From assembly GCA_005217565.1 (NCBI GenBank), contig SJCO01000013.1, forward strand, positions 209,166 through 273,165: 64,000 nucleotides of DNA, given 5' to 3'. A program made the translations under genes and the position numbers. Positions within the stretch are counted from its first letter, which is position 1. Each line of letters begins with the position of its first letter. Below, piece after piece: positions 1-10,000 of this stretch. The notes beneath the pieces are model-generated. The model made no database searches. It was not told the origin of the DNA and saw only the letters and a program-made list of their open reading frames with translations. Source of the DNA: Puteibacter caeruleilacunae (GTDB lineage: Bacteria; Bacteroidota; Bacteroidia; Bacteroidales; Prolixibacteraceae).

Positions 1-106
1 TTGTCAACTGAATGACATCATTCCCATAAAACTTCCCTTCTTTACACTGTGTCAGAAGCTGTAAACACAGACCGCACAGTATCACATTCAATAAAATTTT
101 CTTCAT
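1..106 (-). CDS. Lipoprotein, N-terminal fragment (cut by window edge)
   Basis: Reading the minus strand from an ATG at 106 gives 35 codons that run off the left edge. The protein starts MKKILLNVILCG, has a short hydrophobic stretch and then LLTQC, a plausible lipobox with Cys21, so it is probably exported and lipid-anchored. The rest of the protein is outside the window, so no function can be given. Confidence 0.6.
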   Translation of the reverse strand, partial: MKKILLNVILCGLCLQLLTQCKEGKFYGNDVIQLT

Positions 107-427
107 CACTACAATAATTAGGTTTGAAAAGCTGAAAAGACCAACATCGAATCTCTTCTTTGAATAACTCGATAAACGTTTTAGCTATTCAGCGAAAATA
201 TTATCAAGCAATTCTCCTCAGCTTTAATAATTGACGTTAACAGCGACAAATGTTGTAGTAATAAAGTGCTTTCATGTTTAGGATTATACACAAAATGTTT
301 GCGTTGAACATCTCTCCCCTTTTTTTGAACCAACACTAACCATGCTTAATCGATTGAAATATGAAGAAATACAATGACATTATAATATCAATGACAAAAA
401 ACAGTAGCGTACAGTTAGCATAAGACT
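107..427. other. Intergenic, no gene seen
   Basis: About 320 AT-rich bases lie between the lipoprotein fragment and the end of the HxlR gene. I found no convincing ORF, RNA or strong hairpin here. It should contain the promoter of the minus-strand lipoprotein. Confidence 0.5.
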
Positions 428-748
428 TTAATCCTCTTCAATAGATTTTTCAAAAAGAATTCCACCTTTAAACATCCCTTTTAGTACGGGATGAATTTCA
501 CGACCTAAATCAGTCAGACTATACTCAACTCTGGGAGGAACTTCAGGAAAGACAATTCGTTTAATTAATCCATCTTCCTGCAATTCTTTGAGCTGTTTGG
601 TAAGCATTCGCTCACTAATATCAGGCATTAATTTCACCAGCTCGTTATATCTTTTATCCTCTTGAAACAGGTATAAAATTATTGTTCCTTTCCTCTTTCC
701 CTTAATGGCATTTATGAATGTATCGATAGGACAGTAACTTTTCTTCAT
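428..748 (-). CDS. HxlR-family winged-helix transcriptional regulator
   Basis: A 106-residue protein, the usual length for HxlR regulators. It begins MKKSYCPIDTF, with Cys6 at the position where redox- or thiol-sensing HxlR members keep a conserved cysteine. The winged helix covers roughly residues 14-95: RYNELVKLMPDISERMLTK is the recognition region and EYSLTDLGRE is the wing/dimer segment typical of the family. It is transcribed divergently from the YhdH-type oxidoreductase at 887, with a 138-base shared spacer. HxlR proteins usually control an adjacent oxidoreductase in response to electrophiles or aldehydes, so regulation of that neighbour is a reasonable inference. The inducer is unknown. 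Confidence 0.88.
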   Translation of the reverse strand: MKKSYCPIDTFINAIKGKRKGTIILYLFQEDKRYNELVKLMPDISERMLTKQLKELQEDGLIKRIVFPEVPPRVEYSLTDLGREIHPVLKGMFKGGILFEKSIEED

Positions 749-886
749 TTTTTTTCTTCTTTTAAAGTATTGACTTTGTTCATTTTGGAAATAAATGTTC
801 GTAAACGCACATTTTGTAAGTTCTTGTTTATCAACACATTTTTCTCAACCTTTGTCACAAAAATAATTAAAAGCGACAAAAGAACA

Positions 887-1885
887 ATGGAAAAGACAGG
901 AACAACATTTCAGGCATTCAGAGTTGAAGAAGCCGAAGGAAAATACAGTGGATCAATTCAGGCGATGCCATTTGAGGAATTAAATGACAACGAAGTATTA
1001 ATCAAAGTTGAATACAGCTCCCTGAATTATAAAGATGCTTTATCATCAATTGGGAATAAAGGGGTAACCAGAAACTACCCACATACACCAGGTATTGATG
1101 CTGCAGGAGTTGTAAAGGCCTCTAACAGCGATAAGTTCAAAGAGGGTGATGCTGTAATTGTTACCAGTTATGAACTTGGGATGAATCATCCAGGAGGATT
1201 TGCTGAGTACATTCAGGTTCCTGCTGACTGGGTTGTAGCTATGCCTGCCAAAATGGATGCTCGTAATGCCATGCAATATGGAACAGCAGGATTTACTGCA
1301 GCTTTATCGGTATACCGTTTAATCAACAATGGTCAAAAACCAGCAATGGGACCTGTAGCAGTAACTGGAGCATTAGGAGGAGTAGGAAGTGTCGCCTGTC
1401 AGATACTACATAAGCTAGGATTTGAAGTAATTGCTGCGAACTATGAATTGGCTCCAGAAACAGAGATTCAGAAAATCAAAGCTACATCACAAATAGATCG
1501 TAACATTTCGGATGATCAATCAGGACGCCCGATGTTAAAAACACAATGGGCCGGAGCAATTGATGTTGTGGGAGGAAATACCCTAACAACAATGCTTAAA
1601 GGCTGTAAACCACTTGGGAATGTAACGACCTGCGGAAACATTGGCTCAGGTGAATTATCAATGACTGTATATCCATTTATCCTAAGAGGAGTAAGTTTAT
1701 TGGGAATCGATTCTCAGAACTGTCCAATGGAAATGCGCCAGGAAGTATGGAATCTACTTGCTAATGATTGGGCAATTGATTTCAACGAAGACTTAATCAA
1801 AGAAACTTGTCTTGAGTCAATCCAGAAACATATCGATCTAATGCTTGAGAAGAAAAGCAAAGGTCGAATAATCATCAAAATGTAA
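887..1885 (+). CDS. YhdH/YhfP-family quinone oxidoreductase (acrylyl-CoA reductase-like)
   Basis: Zinc-free medium-chain dehydrogenase/reductase that uses NADPH. E. coli YhdH/AcuI reduces acrylyl-CoA, and the true substrate here is unknown. The reading frame is open from 770, but the ATG at 887 is preferred: it gives 332 residues, close to the family length, and removes 39 low-complexity residues with no family match. The N-terminal GroES-like domain contains SSLNYKDALS and the HTPGIDAAGVV motif. The Rossmann domain has the nucleotide loop VTGALGGVGSVA, followed by the C-terminal ILRGVSLLGIDSQ segment typical of YhdH. It is divergent from an HxlR regulator and is followed by a strong terminator-like hairpin, so it is probably monocistronic. 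Confidence 0.88.
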   Translation: MEKTGTTFQAFRVEEAEGKYSGSIQAMPFEELNDNEVLIKVEYSSLNYKDALSSIGNKGVTRNYPHTPGIDAAGVVKASNSDKFKEGDAVIVTSYELGMNHPGGFAEYIQVPADWVVAMPAKMDARNAMQYGTAGFTAALSVYRLINNGQKPAMGPVAVTGALGGVGSVACQILHKLGFEVIAANYELAPETEIQKIKATSQIDRNISDDQSGRPMLKTQWAGAIDVVGGNTLTTMLKGCKPLGNVTTCGNIGSGELSMTVYPFILRGVSLLGIDSQNCPMEMRQEVWNLLANDWAIDFNEDLIKETCLESIQKHIDLMLEKKSKGRIIIKM

Positions 1886-1902
1886 TACACCATATATCAC
1901 TT

Positions 1903-1960
1903 ACAGGCTGTGTTTAGCTCAAAGAATCTACCTCTTTTATACCCTTTGAGCACAGCCTGT
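1903..1960. terminator. Bidirectional terminator-like inverted repeat
   Basis: Arms ACAGGCTGTG...GCTCAAAG and CTTTGAGC-ACAGCCTGT form a long imperfect hairpin between two convergent genes (stops at 1885 and 1976). The placement fits transcription termination for both. There is no clear T-run on either side. Confidence 0.6.
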
Positions 1961-1975
1961 AGTTTCAACCAAGAC

Positions 1976-2833
1976 TTACAAAGTCTTAATCATTTCAAAC
2001 TGCTTTCCTCTTGGTTCAATTCCATGAGCCTTAAGAAACTCAAACATCGATTCACAAGTAATATCAGTATTGATAATCTTAAATGAATCTTTCTCATTCA
2101 ACTTCAAAGCCTCTTTCAATAAGGTAGAACCAATTCCCTTTCTTCGATGATCAGAAGCTACCACAAGCTGAGGAATATCTCCTGCTTGCGGTTCAACAAA
2201 GCAATAACCTATAAGCTCATCACTTTTATATGCTGCCACCATCTTAAAATGATCTAAATTCACCGACATGGCAACGAAAGTATTTTGCCACGATGGATAA
2301 TAATCGCCAAAACCATCAATCATTGATCGATTAATAAAAAGCTCGACCTCTTCTACGCTATATTCACTATCCAAAGGCTTCTCTGTCATTTCAAAACTAT
2401 CACCTTCAATTACATGATAATAAAACTCGCGACTAACCTCAAAGCCAATCTTTTTATAAACCGACACAGCCTTATCGTTATGTTGAAGCACCTCTAGCAG
2501 ATACTGTTCCACACCTGCCTCTTTCAGGAAAGGAACAGAATACTCGAATATTTTAGTCGCTAAGCCTTTCCCCCTATAAGCCTTTAACGTACCTGTACCA
2601 GTATCATAGGCAGTCTTCTTGCTTCTATACTTACCAATCCCATTCAAAGTAAAACTAACGATCTTATCATCATCAAAAGCTGCAAACGACAAATCAGGAT
2701 TAAAGCTTCTGCGTTTTAACATACGCTGTAATTCCAACTCATTTAACTGCACTTCATAGTCGCTAAAAGCTTCCTTAAATGCCTCAAATATTACGCTAAA
2801 CTCAATACCTGCCAATGATTTTATCGTTTCCAT
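1976..2833 (-). CDS. Tandem-domain GNAT N-acetyltransferase
   Basis: A 285-residue protein with two GNAT folds in one chain. In the first, acetyl-CoA motif A reads YRGKGLATKIFEY (about residues 90-102) with the downstream N-x-x-A-x-x-x-Y-x-K-x-G-F pattern. In the second, motif A reads HRRKGIGSTLLKEAL (about 231-245). The second domain lacks an obvious N-x-x-A-x-x-x-Y signature, so one domain may be catalytic and the other structural or substrate-binding. The substrate is unknown. The gene lies 19 bases downstream of the membrane/TPR gene on the same strand, so the two are probably co-transcribed. Confidence 0.85.
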   Translation of the reverse strand: METIKSLAGIEFSVIFEAFKEAFSDYEVQLNELELQRMLKRRSFNPDLSFAAFDDDKIVSFTLNGIGKYRSKKTAYDTGTGTLKAYRGKGLATKIFEYSVPFLKEAGVEQYLLEVLQHNDKAVSVYKKIGFEVSREFYYHVIEGDSFEMTEKPLDSEYSVEEVELFINRSMIDGFGDYYPSWQNTFVAMSVNLDHFKMVAAYKSDELIGYCFVEPQAGDIPQLVVASDHRRKGIGSTLLKEALKLNEKDSFKIINTDITCESMFEFLKAHGIEPRGKQFEMIKTL

Positions 2834-2852
2834 ATCACTTATATCTCTTCAA

Positions 2853-3335
2853 TTAATTTTCTTCAATAGCCTTAATCATTCTCAATCCAGCTTGAGCAAG
2901 ACCACTCTCTGGGAATTCATTTAAAGTGCGCTCATAATAATGTTTAGCCTTAGCTCCTTCACCAATCTGCCCATAGCAGTAGGCAATATTGTTCAATGCC
3001 ATCTCCTTGAATGAAATTCTTGATGAGTTCAACAAGATTAGGAAGCGATACTTATCGAGCCACTCATGCTCTTTAAAGAATGCATAACTCTTCTCAAACT
3101 CTCTTATAGCCACCTCAAAATTACCTGTCTTCAATTTATGCATACCTTTTCTTTGATGCAGTGGAATTGTAGTCCTAAGAATATACGACACAATCAGATA
3201 AGACACAGCTCCATAAAGAATGAATAACTCATGATCATATTGATACCAAATCAAAGTAATCAATCCCATTATTGAAAGTTGTGGAATTAGCGATATCCAC
3301 GCCACTTGTTTTACCACTGGTGCGTTTGATGACAT
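2853..3335 (-). CDS. Small membrane protein with TPR-like C-terminal half
   Basis: A 160-residue protein not assigned to a named family. Two hydrophobic segments (about residues 12-32 and 36-52) suggest a membrane hairpin. The remainder has TPR-like helix pairs: a repeat near 71-90 (GNFEVAIREFEKSYAFF) and a second near 115-140 (ALNNIAYCYGQIGEGAKAKHYYERTL). This would anchor a short protein-protein interaction surface at the inner membrane. It is followed closely by the tandem GNAT gene. The partner is unknown. Confidence 0.65.
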   Translation of the reverse strand: MSSNAPVVKQVAWISLIPQLSIMGLITLIWYQYDHELFILYGAVSYLIVSYILRTTIPLHQRKGMHKLKTGNFEVAIREFEKSYAFFKEHEWLDKYRFLILLNSSRISFKEMALNNIAYCYGQIGEGAKAKHYYERTLNEFPESGLAQAGLRMIKAIEEN

Positions 3336-4104
3336 ATGAAAAAGCTTAAATAGATTAATGATTTCCCCCTTCTTCCGTACTGATCAAAAACTTTACTTTA
3401 CAATATAATGAATTTTTCTCTTACAAAATTCATTCTCCTACAAAGAATTTCATATTACTCTACTTTTCAATCATTCTCCTTAATGAAAATATCTACATCA
3501 TGATCCTTTTTTCCTTAATGACAACCTAAATACCTGGAAAAACTCTATGTACAAAAGCATTTTATACTTATCCCCAAAAAGGTTTCAATATCATTAAACC
3601 ATTCTCACTACTTTATTTCTTATAATAACTTTCATTTAATCATTTCTTCACACTCTCAAGATCTTCTATTTATCTCTATTTTACATTTCCTTTAATTAGT
3701 TAGAACAAATAAAAAATCACATTCCTCTCAACAAAACACATATAAACCTCTTTTTTACTACTTTAAGTTTGTTTATTATAAAATGTTTTGTAATTTGCAC
3801 ACACTCTTTATAACATAACTATAACCATGACTATTCTAAATTACACAATTAAACTAACAGACAATGATCATAATATTAGGTGTCAATATCTTTTTTATTA
3901 TACATTAATACATCTGATCAATAATATACAAATCACAAGTTACAACTTGAATCATCAAATATTCTAGAAAAAAGCTAATGTGAAGAAAGAAATTTTAGCT
4001 TAAACAATAATGAATTACCAAAGAATCAAAAATCAGAAAATTATACAAAAAGAGAACTAACACAATTGTAAGATGAACGGCGAATTCAAACTCCAGAAGT
4101 GGTA
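3336..4104. other. Very AT-rich intergenic region upstream of the peptide locus
   Basis: Nearly 770 bases without a convincing protein gene. A promoter-like pair TTTG (3768-3771) - 19 bases - TAATTTG (3791-3797) approximates the Bacteroidota -33/-7 consensus on the + strand. If used, it would give a long leader of more than 400 bases in front of the peptide gene. A 46-codon open stretch from 3827 is AT-rich and has no recognisable features. Confidence 0.4.
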
Positions 4105-4177
4105 GCTCCCTTAAGTGGGAGCAAGATAAAAAACCGCTCCCGTGCAGGGAGCTCTTAAAGACTCCCTAATTAGGGAG
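4105..4177 (+). promoter_or_regulatory. Three tandem hairpins with matching stems in the peptide-gene leader
   Basis: Three small perfect hairpins follow one another: GCTCCC/GGGAGC at 4105-4110/4117-4122, GCTCCC/GGGAGC at 4136-4141/4147-4152, and CTCCC/GGGAG at 4162-4166/4173-4177. Loops differ but stems are the same, so arms could also cross-pair between hairpins. They end 69 bases before the peptide start codon. A role in RNA stability, switching or protein binding is inferred. Confidence 0.7.
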
Positions 4178-4246
4178 CGAATTTATATAAAAATAGTAAA
4201 GTATAGAAATAATCACATATTGACTTATAAAACTAAATTGTCAGTT

Positions 4247-4417
4247 ATGAAAAGATCATATAAAAAATTCGCAGTAGTATTATTATTCGTTGGAATAGCA
4301 TGTGGAACATTTTTAACACAGTTTGAAAAGAAGGCAGACGCACAATTGTGTGGCTTTGATGATGATCAAGTATGTTGTAAAACTGGTTCTTCTTGTTATT
4401 GTTTAGATCCTGAATAG
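4247..4417 (+). CDS. Small secreted cysteine-rich peptide precursor (NVEALA-like)
   Basis: The ATG at 4247 gives 56 residues. The frame extends upstream, but that part translates through the leader hairpins and is not protein-like. The precursor has a basic start (MKRSYKK), a hydrophobic stretch at residues 8-24, then KKADA, where ADA is a plausible signal-peptidase I site after residue 32. The predicted mature part is 24 residues, with cysteines at 35, 43, 44, 50 and 52 and four acidic residues near the start and end. This layout resembles the Bacteroidota NVEALA-type leader peptides, in which a short motif precedes a small cysteine-containing core. The gene has its own strong terminator and is followed by a lipoprotein, a CxxC protein and a signal peptidase that look like partners. 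Biological activity (signal, toxin or surface peptide) is unknown. Confidence 0.72.
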   Translation: MKRSYKKFAVVLLFVGIACGTFLTQFEKKADAQLCGFDDDQVCCKTGSSCYCLDPE

Positions 4418-4426
4418 AACGTTATT

Positions 4427-4456
4427 TTAAGAGGCAATGGAATCATTGCCTCTTAA
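4427..4456 (+). terminator. Terminator or attenuator behind the peptide gene
   Basis: A perfect 13-bp stem, TTAAGAGGCAATG paired with CATTGCCTCTTAA, has a 4-base loop and is followed by AATTTTCC. It starts nine bases after the peptide stop codon and 57 bases before the next gene. It probably makes the peptide transcript more abundant than the downstream operon. Confidence 0.85.
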
Positions 4457-4483
4457 TTTTCCAATAACTAAAATTGCAACCAT

Positions 4484-5656
4484 ATGAAGAACATCATTTA
4501 CATCTTTTTTTCTTTAATTTTTATTTCTTGTGTGTCTTCCTCGAATAAAATCAATGACAAATCTAAAGAATCCCCCACAAAAGGGAAGACCTATCATTGT
4601 GAGCTTGTTTCTAGTTCTAAGAAGCTCGTGTTTAAACTTAACGATCGAATTGTAAATCGATCAATAAACATACAGCATTATACTGCACCCGACTCAATGC
4701 AGTATCTCTTCTATCTGAATGGACAGGGGAATGACATATGTGTCTTTAATATTGACTCATCAAAGCTCATAAAAACTATTCGTTTGGAATCTGTTGGTCC
4801 CAATGGTGTAGGAGGTATGGTGCGAGGCTTCGAGGTTGTAAACTTCGATAGTATATACATTACCTCCGCCTTTATACGCAGGCTATTCATTGTAAATAGC
4901 GATGCTAAAGTTATTGGAGCCATCAATTATGAAGATTTCAAACAGGATTATTTAGTTGCTGATGTTGTTAGTAGATCATTTGGGAATAAGCGTATAAAAT
5001 TTAAAAATGGAAAAATATACATGCCATTCTATCCTGGTTACGATGAAGGGAACTACAAGACTGTTAATCCTGAAGATCTTAGATGTCTTGCTGTTGTTGA
5101 TCCTGTAAAACGAAACATCAAACCTTTAAATGTAGGATTCCCTTCAGACTATTGGGATAGCAACTTTTATCCCTTATTCTATAGTTTCTTTATGTATAAA
5201 GATAAATTCTATCTAGACTACTCTTGCGATGATAGAATTAGGGTATCCTGTGATACTGAGAATTGGGAAACATACACCGTTTCCAGTAAATATATAGATG
5301 TAAAGAAGATATATCGTAAACAGCATGGATGGGGAGTAAATCCCAATTATTTTTGTTTTGTCGCTGATCCATACCGGAATGTTTTCTACCGCTTTGTTAT
5401 GCATGAACAAAGCCAGATACAAGATCGAAATATCCAAGAATTGACCCGTTATCCACATAAATTTTCTATAATGATCCTCGATGAGGAGATGAACGTCTTA
5501 GGAGAAACACTTTTCCCCATTGATACCTATGACATGCATGGATACTTTATAAATAAGGATGGTTTATACCTATCTCGAAGCAATCCATACAATCCTAATT
5601 ATGATGTTGACAAACTTGAATTTGAATTGATTAAACTAGAGAAACATGAAAAATAG
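4484..5656 (+). CDS. Beta-propeller-like lipoprotein (DUF4221/BF3164 type)
   Basis: A 390-residue predicted lipoprotein. A hydrophobic leader ends in LIFISC, so Cys16 would be the lipidated residue. The rest is beta-strand-rich with repeated blades such as DICVFNIDSSKLIKTIRLE and DRNIQELTRYPHKFSIMILD. This matches the six-bladed-propeller lipoproteins of Bacteroidota annotated as BF3164- or DUF4221-like, which often sit beside NVEALA-type peptide genes. The function is unknown; binding or sensing the small peptide at the cell surface is an inference from context. The 3' end overlaps the next gene by 11 bases (ATG at 5646), so translation is probably coupled. It is separated from the peptide gene by a strong terminator. 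Confidence 0.68.
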   Translation: MKNIIYIFFSLIFISCVSSSNKINDKSKESPTKGKTYHCELVSSSKKLVFKLNDRIVNRSINIQHYTAPDSMQYLFYLNGQGNDICVFNIDSSKLIKTIRLESVGPNGVGGMVRGFEVVNFDSIYITSAFIRRLFIVNSDAKVIGAINYEDFKQDYLVADVVSRSFGNKRIKFKNGKIYMPFYPGYDEGNYKTVNPEDLRCLAVVDPVKRNIKPLNVGFPSDYWDSNFYPLFYSFFMYKDKFYLDYSCDDRIRVSCDTENWETYTVSSKYIDVKKIYRKQHGWGVNPNYFCFVADPYRNVFYRFVMHEQSQIQDRNIQELTRYPHKFSIMILDEEMNVLGETLFPIDTYDMHGYFINKDGLYLSRSNPYNPNYDVDKLEFELIKLEKHEK

Positions 5657-6086
5657 CTTCATTTTTTTGATAATCGTCTTATTAATCTCCTGCAACTCAA
5701 AAATCTCTGAAGAACAAAATGCAGCAACAATTAAAGTTTTAAAACAATTAGCTCCTTCAACTGATTTTTCACAAAGGCGATACATACTTGTTATTCCTTT
5801 TGGAGGATGTCTGTCATGCTTTCATGAGGCGATCCAATTAATCCCTTTGGTAAAACAAAAACAAGGTATTGTAATTATGCCTAACATCCATAAAAGAGTA
5901 GTGACAAACACTCTTGAAGATATGAATATTGATCGAGAAAAAGTGATAATTGACACACTACAATTAACAACAAAAAACAATATAGTCTCAACGGATCCGA
6001 TGCTCTTCATTATAGATCACAATAAGGTTATTCGCTCTGAAGATGTTGAATTCTCGACTTGTCAAAAAATACTTGAATCTAAATAG
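5646..6086 (+). CDS. Thioredoxin-like lipoprotein with CxxC motif
   Basis: A 146-residue predicted lipoprotein with lipobox LLISC (Cys16). A short thioredoxin-like core follows: strand YILVIPFGG, then C55-L-S-C58, then a helix. This corresponds to the redox-active CxxC of TlpA/ResA-type proteins, though the usual Trp and Pro beside it are absent. The later STDPMLFIIDHNKVI contains the cis-Pro-like position and the edge strand. It would act on disulfides at the outer face of the membrane. In this operon the obvious client is the five-cysteine peptide encoded at 4247, which is an inference. It overlaps the genes on both sides. Confidence 0.7.
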   Translation: MKNSFIFLIIVLLISCNSKISEEQNAATIKVLKQLAPSTDFSQRRYILVIPFGGCLSCFHEAIQLIPLVKQKQGIVIMPNIHKRVVTNTLEDMNIDREKVIIDTLQLTTKNNIVSTDPMLFIIDHNKVIRSEDVEFSTCQKILESK

Positions 6087-7005
6087 GCTCAATGTGAAAC
6101 ATAATCGGAAGAACATCCCATTTATTATTCTTGTAACAATTACGGTGGTATCTGGAATATTGTTCCTACGCAACTACACATTGTACAGCATCAGTAGTGG
6201 TTCTATGGAAAATACAATCTTAATTGGAGACAAAGTTCTTGTTCATAGCTCTTGTGATTATGTTTCCAGAGGAAGTATTGCTGTCTTTCATCATGATAAT
6301 AACAAAAATAAATCATACATTAAAAGATGCGTTGGCCTACCAAGCGATACATTTATAATCAGAAATGGTGCTATCCTTTGCAATAATAAAATAGTAGAAT
6401 TTCCAGGGCAAATAAAAAAAAGATATAAAATCTGGATAAACAATATACACAATTTTAGATCTGTACTCAAACAAGAACAAATAAGAGAATCAAATTTAGA
6501 CTTTTTAAAAAAAGAAGATAATACTTTTGTTCGCTTATCCTTGACAAAATCCACACTTTCAATTCTTCAAAAGTCAAGTTCAATTGATTCTATTAAATAT
6601 CTCAAGGATGAGTTGGATCCTTCAAGTATCTACCTATACCCTCATAATAAATTATTTCAATGGACAATCCACAATTTTGGACCAGTCGTTATTCCTCACA
6701 AAGGAATGACAATTAAACTAAATCCATACAACTATGCCTTATACAAGCATACCATACTCAACTATGAAGGGCATAATATTGAGCATAAAAACCAGCTATT
6801 TTTTATAGACAACGAAGCTATTGATCGATATACTTTTAAGAAAGATTACTATTTCTTCATGGGAGATAATCGAAATATTTCATACGATTCAAGAAGTCTG
6901 GGATTTATCCCCTTCGATAATATAGAAGGTACTGCCTCCATTATTCTCTACAATACTGCCGAATTTAAATATGATCTTCATCGCATATGTAGGTCTTTAA
7001 ACTAA
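6043..7005 (+). CDS. Signal peptidase I (S26 family)
   Basis: Membrane-bound serine protease of the LepB type, 320 residues from the ATG at 6043. A GTG at 6094, just past the upstream stop, is an alternative start. One N-terminal membrane segment covers about residues 25-42. The catalytic Ser is Ser54 in SGSMENT and the general-base Lys is Lys94 in YIKRCVGLPSD. The later box FFMGDNRNISYDSRSLGFI is the conserved C-terminal family motif. A large insert (about residues 120-250) separates the boxes and is typical of Bacteroidota members. Because it sits in the peptide operon rather than next to lepA, it is probably a dedicated peptidase for the neighbouring precursor rather than the housekeeping enzyme. 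That last point is inference. Confidence 0.9.
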   Translation: MLNSRLVKKYLNLNRLNVKHNRKNIPFIILVTITVVSGILFLRNYTLYSISSGSMENTILIGDKVLVHSSCDYVSRGSIAVFHHDNNKNKSYIKRCVGLPSDTFIIRNGAILCNNKIVEFPGQIKKRYKIWINNIHNFRSVLKQEQIRESNLDFLKKEDNTFVRLSLTKSTLSILQKSSSIDSIKYLKDELDPSSIYLYPHNKLFQWTIHNFGPVVIPHKGMTIKLNPYNYALYKHTILNYEGHNIEHKNQLFFIDNEAIDRYTFKKDYYFFMGDNRNISYDSRSLGFIPFDNIEGTASIILYNTAEFKYDLHRICRSLN

Positions 7006-7033
7006 TGTTATAACCATTCAATAACACACATTA

Positions 7034-10000
7034 ATGCAAACCTTAAACAAATTCAATCAGGCTATTAAACTATATTTCAAAAAGATAGAGATAAGGAAAT
7101 ATGATCTTTTAGTCCTATCAATAATTGGAATACTCTGTATTACTATAAGTTCATTAGATTTTGGTTGGTTAATGAACGCAACACGTAGCAGCAAAACAAT
7201 CGCATTTAGTTCGATTATACTGATTTGTCTGATAATTATATTACCAAAACTAATTTATTCTTCATATAAAAAAAGACCTGTAGAATTAAATAAAATGGAC
7301 TTTGCCTTAATCGTTTGGACAATTTATATAACTCTTAACTGGCTCATCCACTCTGACAATATTTCATTGCGAATAATAGACTTTTTCGGGCTTGTGATCC
7401 TATATATAATCTTACGTACATTTAGAAAACGATATATTCCTTTTCTTCTTTCGGCACTGGTTATTGGAGCTCTAGTCCAAACTCTTTACGGAAATTTACA
7501 ACTATGGGGATTTTTTTCATCTAACAACCAAACATTTAGATTAACAGGTTCCTTTACAAATCCAGGGCCTTATGCAGGATATCTGGCAACCACTTTCCCG
7601 GTCATTCTGGGCTATCTTCTTTTCAGAACAAATACCCTTAGGTTATTATTGTCAAAAAGCAAAGATCTAGACAAAAATACACCGAAGTCCAGCACAATTG
7701 AAAAAACTCTTTTGAATACCTCAATACTAATTTTTTCAGTATTTTTCATTGGTCTAATGATTATTGTCTCCCGATCTCGAGCAGCCATACTTGCATCAAT
7801 CATTTCAAGTGGCTATCTTCTTTTTGTTCTAACACCTCTTAATGAAACATACCGAAAAAAATTATCAAAACCACGAAAAATACAAATTTCAATTGTTTTA
7901 ATGGTCAGCTTAGGCATAGGTATCTTTGGTCTATCTCAAATAAGAAAAGCATCTGCTAATGGCCGATTATTAATATGGAAAGTAACTTCAGACCTAATAG
8001 TTGACAACTTATTTACTGGTGTAGGAACAGACCAATATTCCGCACATTACATGGATTATCAGGCAAGATATTTTTCCGAAAATCCAAACTCAAAAGAGAG
8101 TATGATAGCGGGCGATGTGGCTTATGCATTCAATGAAATTCTGCAACTAACCGCAGAACAAGGAATCATTGGCTTAATCATATTGATGATGATACTGGCT
8201 TTAATCATTAAAACTCCACTCCTACCTTCTCATTCTATAAGTAACAGTAAAAGTCTCGGACCAGATTTATTTGTAGTAATAGCCAAAGGAGGACTGCTAA
8301 GTCTCTTCGTTTTTTCCCTTTTCTCTTATCCTTTGCAAATACTACCAATAAAAATAACCATGGTCATCTATCTCGTGATCCTCGCGATGAATACAAAATC
8401 TTCAATAAGAATAACAATTCCAACATTAACACCCAACAAAAAACATCCCCTTATTGAGAACATTTTAAAAGGAGCAACTTTACTTCTTATTTCGGCAGGA
8501 GTATTCTTCGGTTTAAGATCTATCAGTTCCCTTCATCAAGCATATAGTCAGTGGAAAGATGCCAAAGATTTTCACAAAATTGGATCTCTTCAGAAGACCC
8601 TTGCTTTCTACAAACAGGCATACCCTGTATTTCAAAACAATGGAGAGTTTATGACAGAGTATTGCAGAGCAATATTTATGAATGGAGATACGAACCAAGC
8701 ATTAACAATTGCCACTAAGGCTAAGAAACTCTACCCCAACCGAGTAGCATATCTCGTATTAGGAGACTGTTTCAAAGCCTTAAACGATCCAAATCAATCA
8801 GAAAACAGCTACCAGCATGCATGTAACATCAATCCAAGTAAGTTCTTTCCTCAATACTTACTTGCCAAGTTATATAACGAAACAGGACAATTTCAAAAGG
8901 CAATTATTACGGCCCAACAATTATTAAAAAAGTCGGTAAAAGTTCAATCTCCAACGATCGTTAAAATAAAAAAAGAAATGGAAGAGTGTATTGCTATAAA
9001 TCAATACCGAACACTCAAAACAGAAACACCTAAGCATCAACTAAATAACGCACTAAAATTGGCAGGAATTAATAAAACAGAATTACAGTCAGCTTTAGAA
9101 CATTACGAATCAGATCAGATAGATTCTATAAAATTAAAAGCAACGAGATTTCTTATTGCGAACATGCCGCTACATTATTCTTTTGACACCACAAAACTCT
9201 CTGAATATCGTACACTTCTAATCACATTAGACTCTCTTCGAACAAAATCCATTAAAGATGATAAAATACATCCCTATACCCTAACACATGAGTCGTGGCA
9301 AAAATTCAAGCAAAGCCACTCCCTTGAAAAAGACATCTATTCAAGGATTAAATTCGATATTCATGAAATAAATGCAAAAGAGATTACTACCCATACAGAA
9401 ATGGCGTTCTCCGCTTGGCATTCTAATCCATTTCACGACAGTATAAGTTACAGCGAATTTGAAAGACATATTCTTCCGTACCGAAAACACGAAGGATTAG
9501 CTTTGGAAAATTGGCGTAGATTTCTACAACAGAAACACCCTGATTTTTGGCAAAAGAATAATTACAAAACTTTAACCGAAGCCATTGACAGCCTAATGAA
9601 TCTTTATAACGACTATAATTTGGCCTGGTCATTTATGCCAGACTATCCCTACTTAAAAGTAGCCGACTACTATCTTTCTAAAAAGTCGCGTTGTCCCAAA
9701 AGAACTTGGTTTAATGCAATGCTATTCTCCTCTTTAGGTATTCCTGTGGGAATAGACTATGTACCTGCATGGGGAAATCGCGATCATAGTCATGCGTGGA
9801 ATGTACTACTGTCAAACAGTCAAACACGACCATTTGAAGCATTTGGAGGAAAACAAAAATGGTATATTAATCAAATTTATAACAACAAATATATTGATCC
9901 CGGTTGGGGAAAATTTAGGTTACCAAAGGTTTATCGTATTTCTTACAAAAATGAGACACAAGGCCCCCTCTTTAATCCTAAAGTAAACCGTGAAAACATA

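Noticed and set aside
770..886. N-terminal extension of the YhdH-like protein
   Set aside because: Residues before the ATG at 887 have no family similarity and would overlap the promoter region.
3827..3968. 46-codon open frame in the AT-rich spacer before the peptide gene
   Set aside because: Composition follows local AT content, with no signal peptide, motif or ribosome-binding site.
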